This document shows, piece by piece, positions 63,679-64,000 of a stretch of DNA of 64,000 nucleotides. The notes beneath the pieces are model-generated. The model had not been told where the DNA came from, made no database searches, and saw only the letters and a program-made list of their open reading frames with translations. Source of the stretch: Bacillus sp. P14.5 (lineage in GTDB: Bacteria > Bacillota > Bacilli > Bacillales > Bacillaceae_B). The stretch covers positions 124,001 through 188,000 of the forward strand of contig NZ_NIJF01000073.1 in NCBI RefSeq assembly GCF_003316765.1, in the 5' to 3' direction. The position numbers and the translations under genes were made by a program. The first letter of the stretch is position 1, and every line of letters begins with the position of its first letter.

Positions 63679-64000
63679 ATGAAGCCGGAACTGAAAGATG
63701 TTGTCTCCAAAAGCATCCTGACGCCTGGAAAAGGGGCGATCGACAACTTTACTCATTCGTTGAATCCCTACGCCGGCTGTGTTTTCGGCTGCAAATATTG
63801 CTATGTAAGACAGATGCCGATTTCCCTTTTTCGTGAACAAGAGTGGGGAACATGGGTCGATATCAAAACAAACGCTGTGGAAATCCTCAGAAAGGACCTC
63901 GCTAAAGCAAAGAAAAAGGGCCCGTCACCTTGTTCATGTCTTCTTCCACCGATCCTTATCAGCCAATCGAAACAAAAACCCGCCTGACGAGGAGCCTGCT
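63679..64000 (+). CDS. Radical SAM protein, SplB/Rv2578c type (3' partial, broken by one missing base)
   Basis: Starts at the ATG at 63679 with GTGAGGGGG upstream. The [4Fe-4S] cluster motif is GCVFGCKYCYVRQ (Cys-x3-Cys-x2-Cys), preceded by SLNPYAG. The frame ends at 63987 in a nonsense tail. Restoring one A in A5 at 63913-63917 reads AKKKGPVTLFMSSSTDPYQP, the conserved strand of this family, and runs out of the window. Related to spore photoproduct lyase but of the broader DNA-repair-like group. Confidence 0.88.

Overview
The window looks like a chromosomal segment of a spore-forming Bacillaceae bacterium (Bacillus, Rossellomorea or Mesobacillus-like; I cannot fix the genus). Grounds are the AGGAGG-type ribosome sites with frequent TTG/GTG starts, a consensus CcpA cre site, a near-consensus Fur box, an OhrR/Ohr pair, a KinB-like kinase, a spore photoproduct lyase-like radical SAM gene, and intergenic repeats of a kind I recall from Bacillaceae. 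No rRNA, tRNA, phage, transposase or cas gene was seen.

Layout. 0-22.7 kb is an alpha-1,6-glucan (dextran / isomaltooligosaccharide / cycloisomaltooligosaccharide) locus: two MalF/MalG-type permeases, a GH66 lipoprotein, a YesM/YesN-type two-component system with its own solute-binding lipoprotein, a GH13 oligo-1,6-glucosidase, two Gfo/Idh/MocA oxidoreductases with a ThuA-domain protein, and a very large secreted GH66 enzyme carrying about six inserted CBM35-like modules behind a cre site. A block of small, partly decayed minus-strand genes (10.4-14 kb) interrupts it. 22.7-34.9 kb holds a retropepsin-like gene pair, a CrtI-type oxidoreductase, aspartate ammonia-lyase, a Fur-controlled siderophore importer without its ATPase, small enzymes and a glycosyltransferase. 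35-46.4 kb holds a MetNIQ-type importer whose ATPase lacks the regulatory domain, many small genes, an acyl-CoA dehydrogenase-like enzyme, a HAD phosphatase and an ABC-2 exporter. 46.6-50 kb is an AT-rich run of small membrane proteins and GNAT acetyltransferases. 51.7-57.5 kb is a LacI-controlled sugar importer with a GH1 beta-glucosidase. 58.2-64 kb has OhrR/Ohr, a sulfotransferase, a DUF418 protein, a sensor kinase and a truncated radical SAM gene.

Two features stand out across the whole window. First, eight intergenic arrays of imperfect palindromes, of several unrelated stem sequences, all use the same step of 51-53 bp (about five turns of B-DNA). Where the step deviates it is 61-62 or 72 bp (about six or seven turns). 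Each array or element uses its own stem sequence on both arms, while three array families share a loop core (GATTAG...AAAAC). A dispersed element of about 195 bp with four such hairpins occurs five times. This is the best candidate here for an undescribed system.

Second, at least eleven genes are broken by exactly one missing base, mostly in A/T runs of 4-7 (twelve sites). That is most simply a sequencing undercall, so the split genes should be read as intact in the organism.
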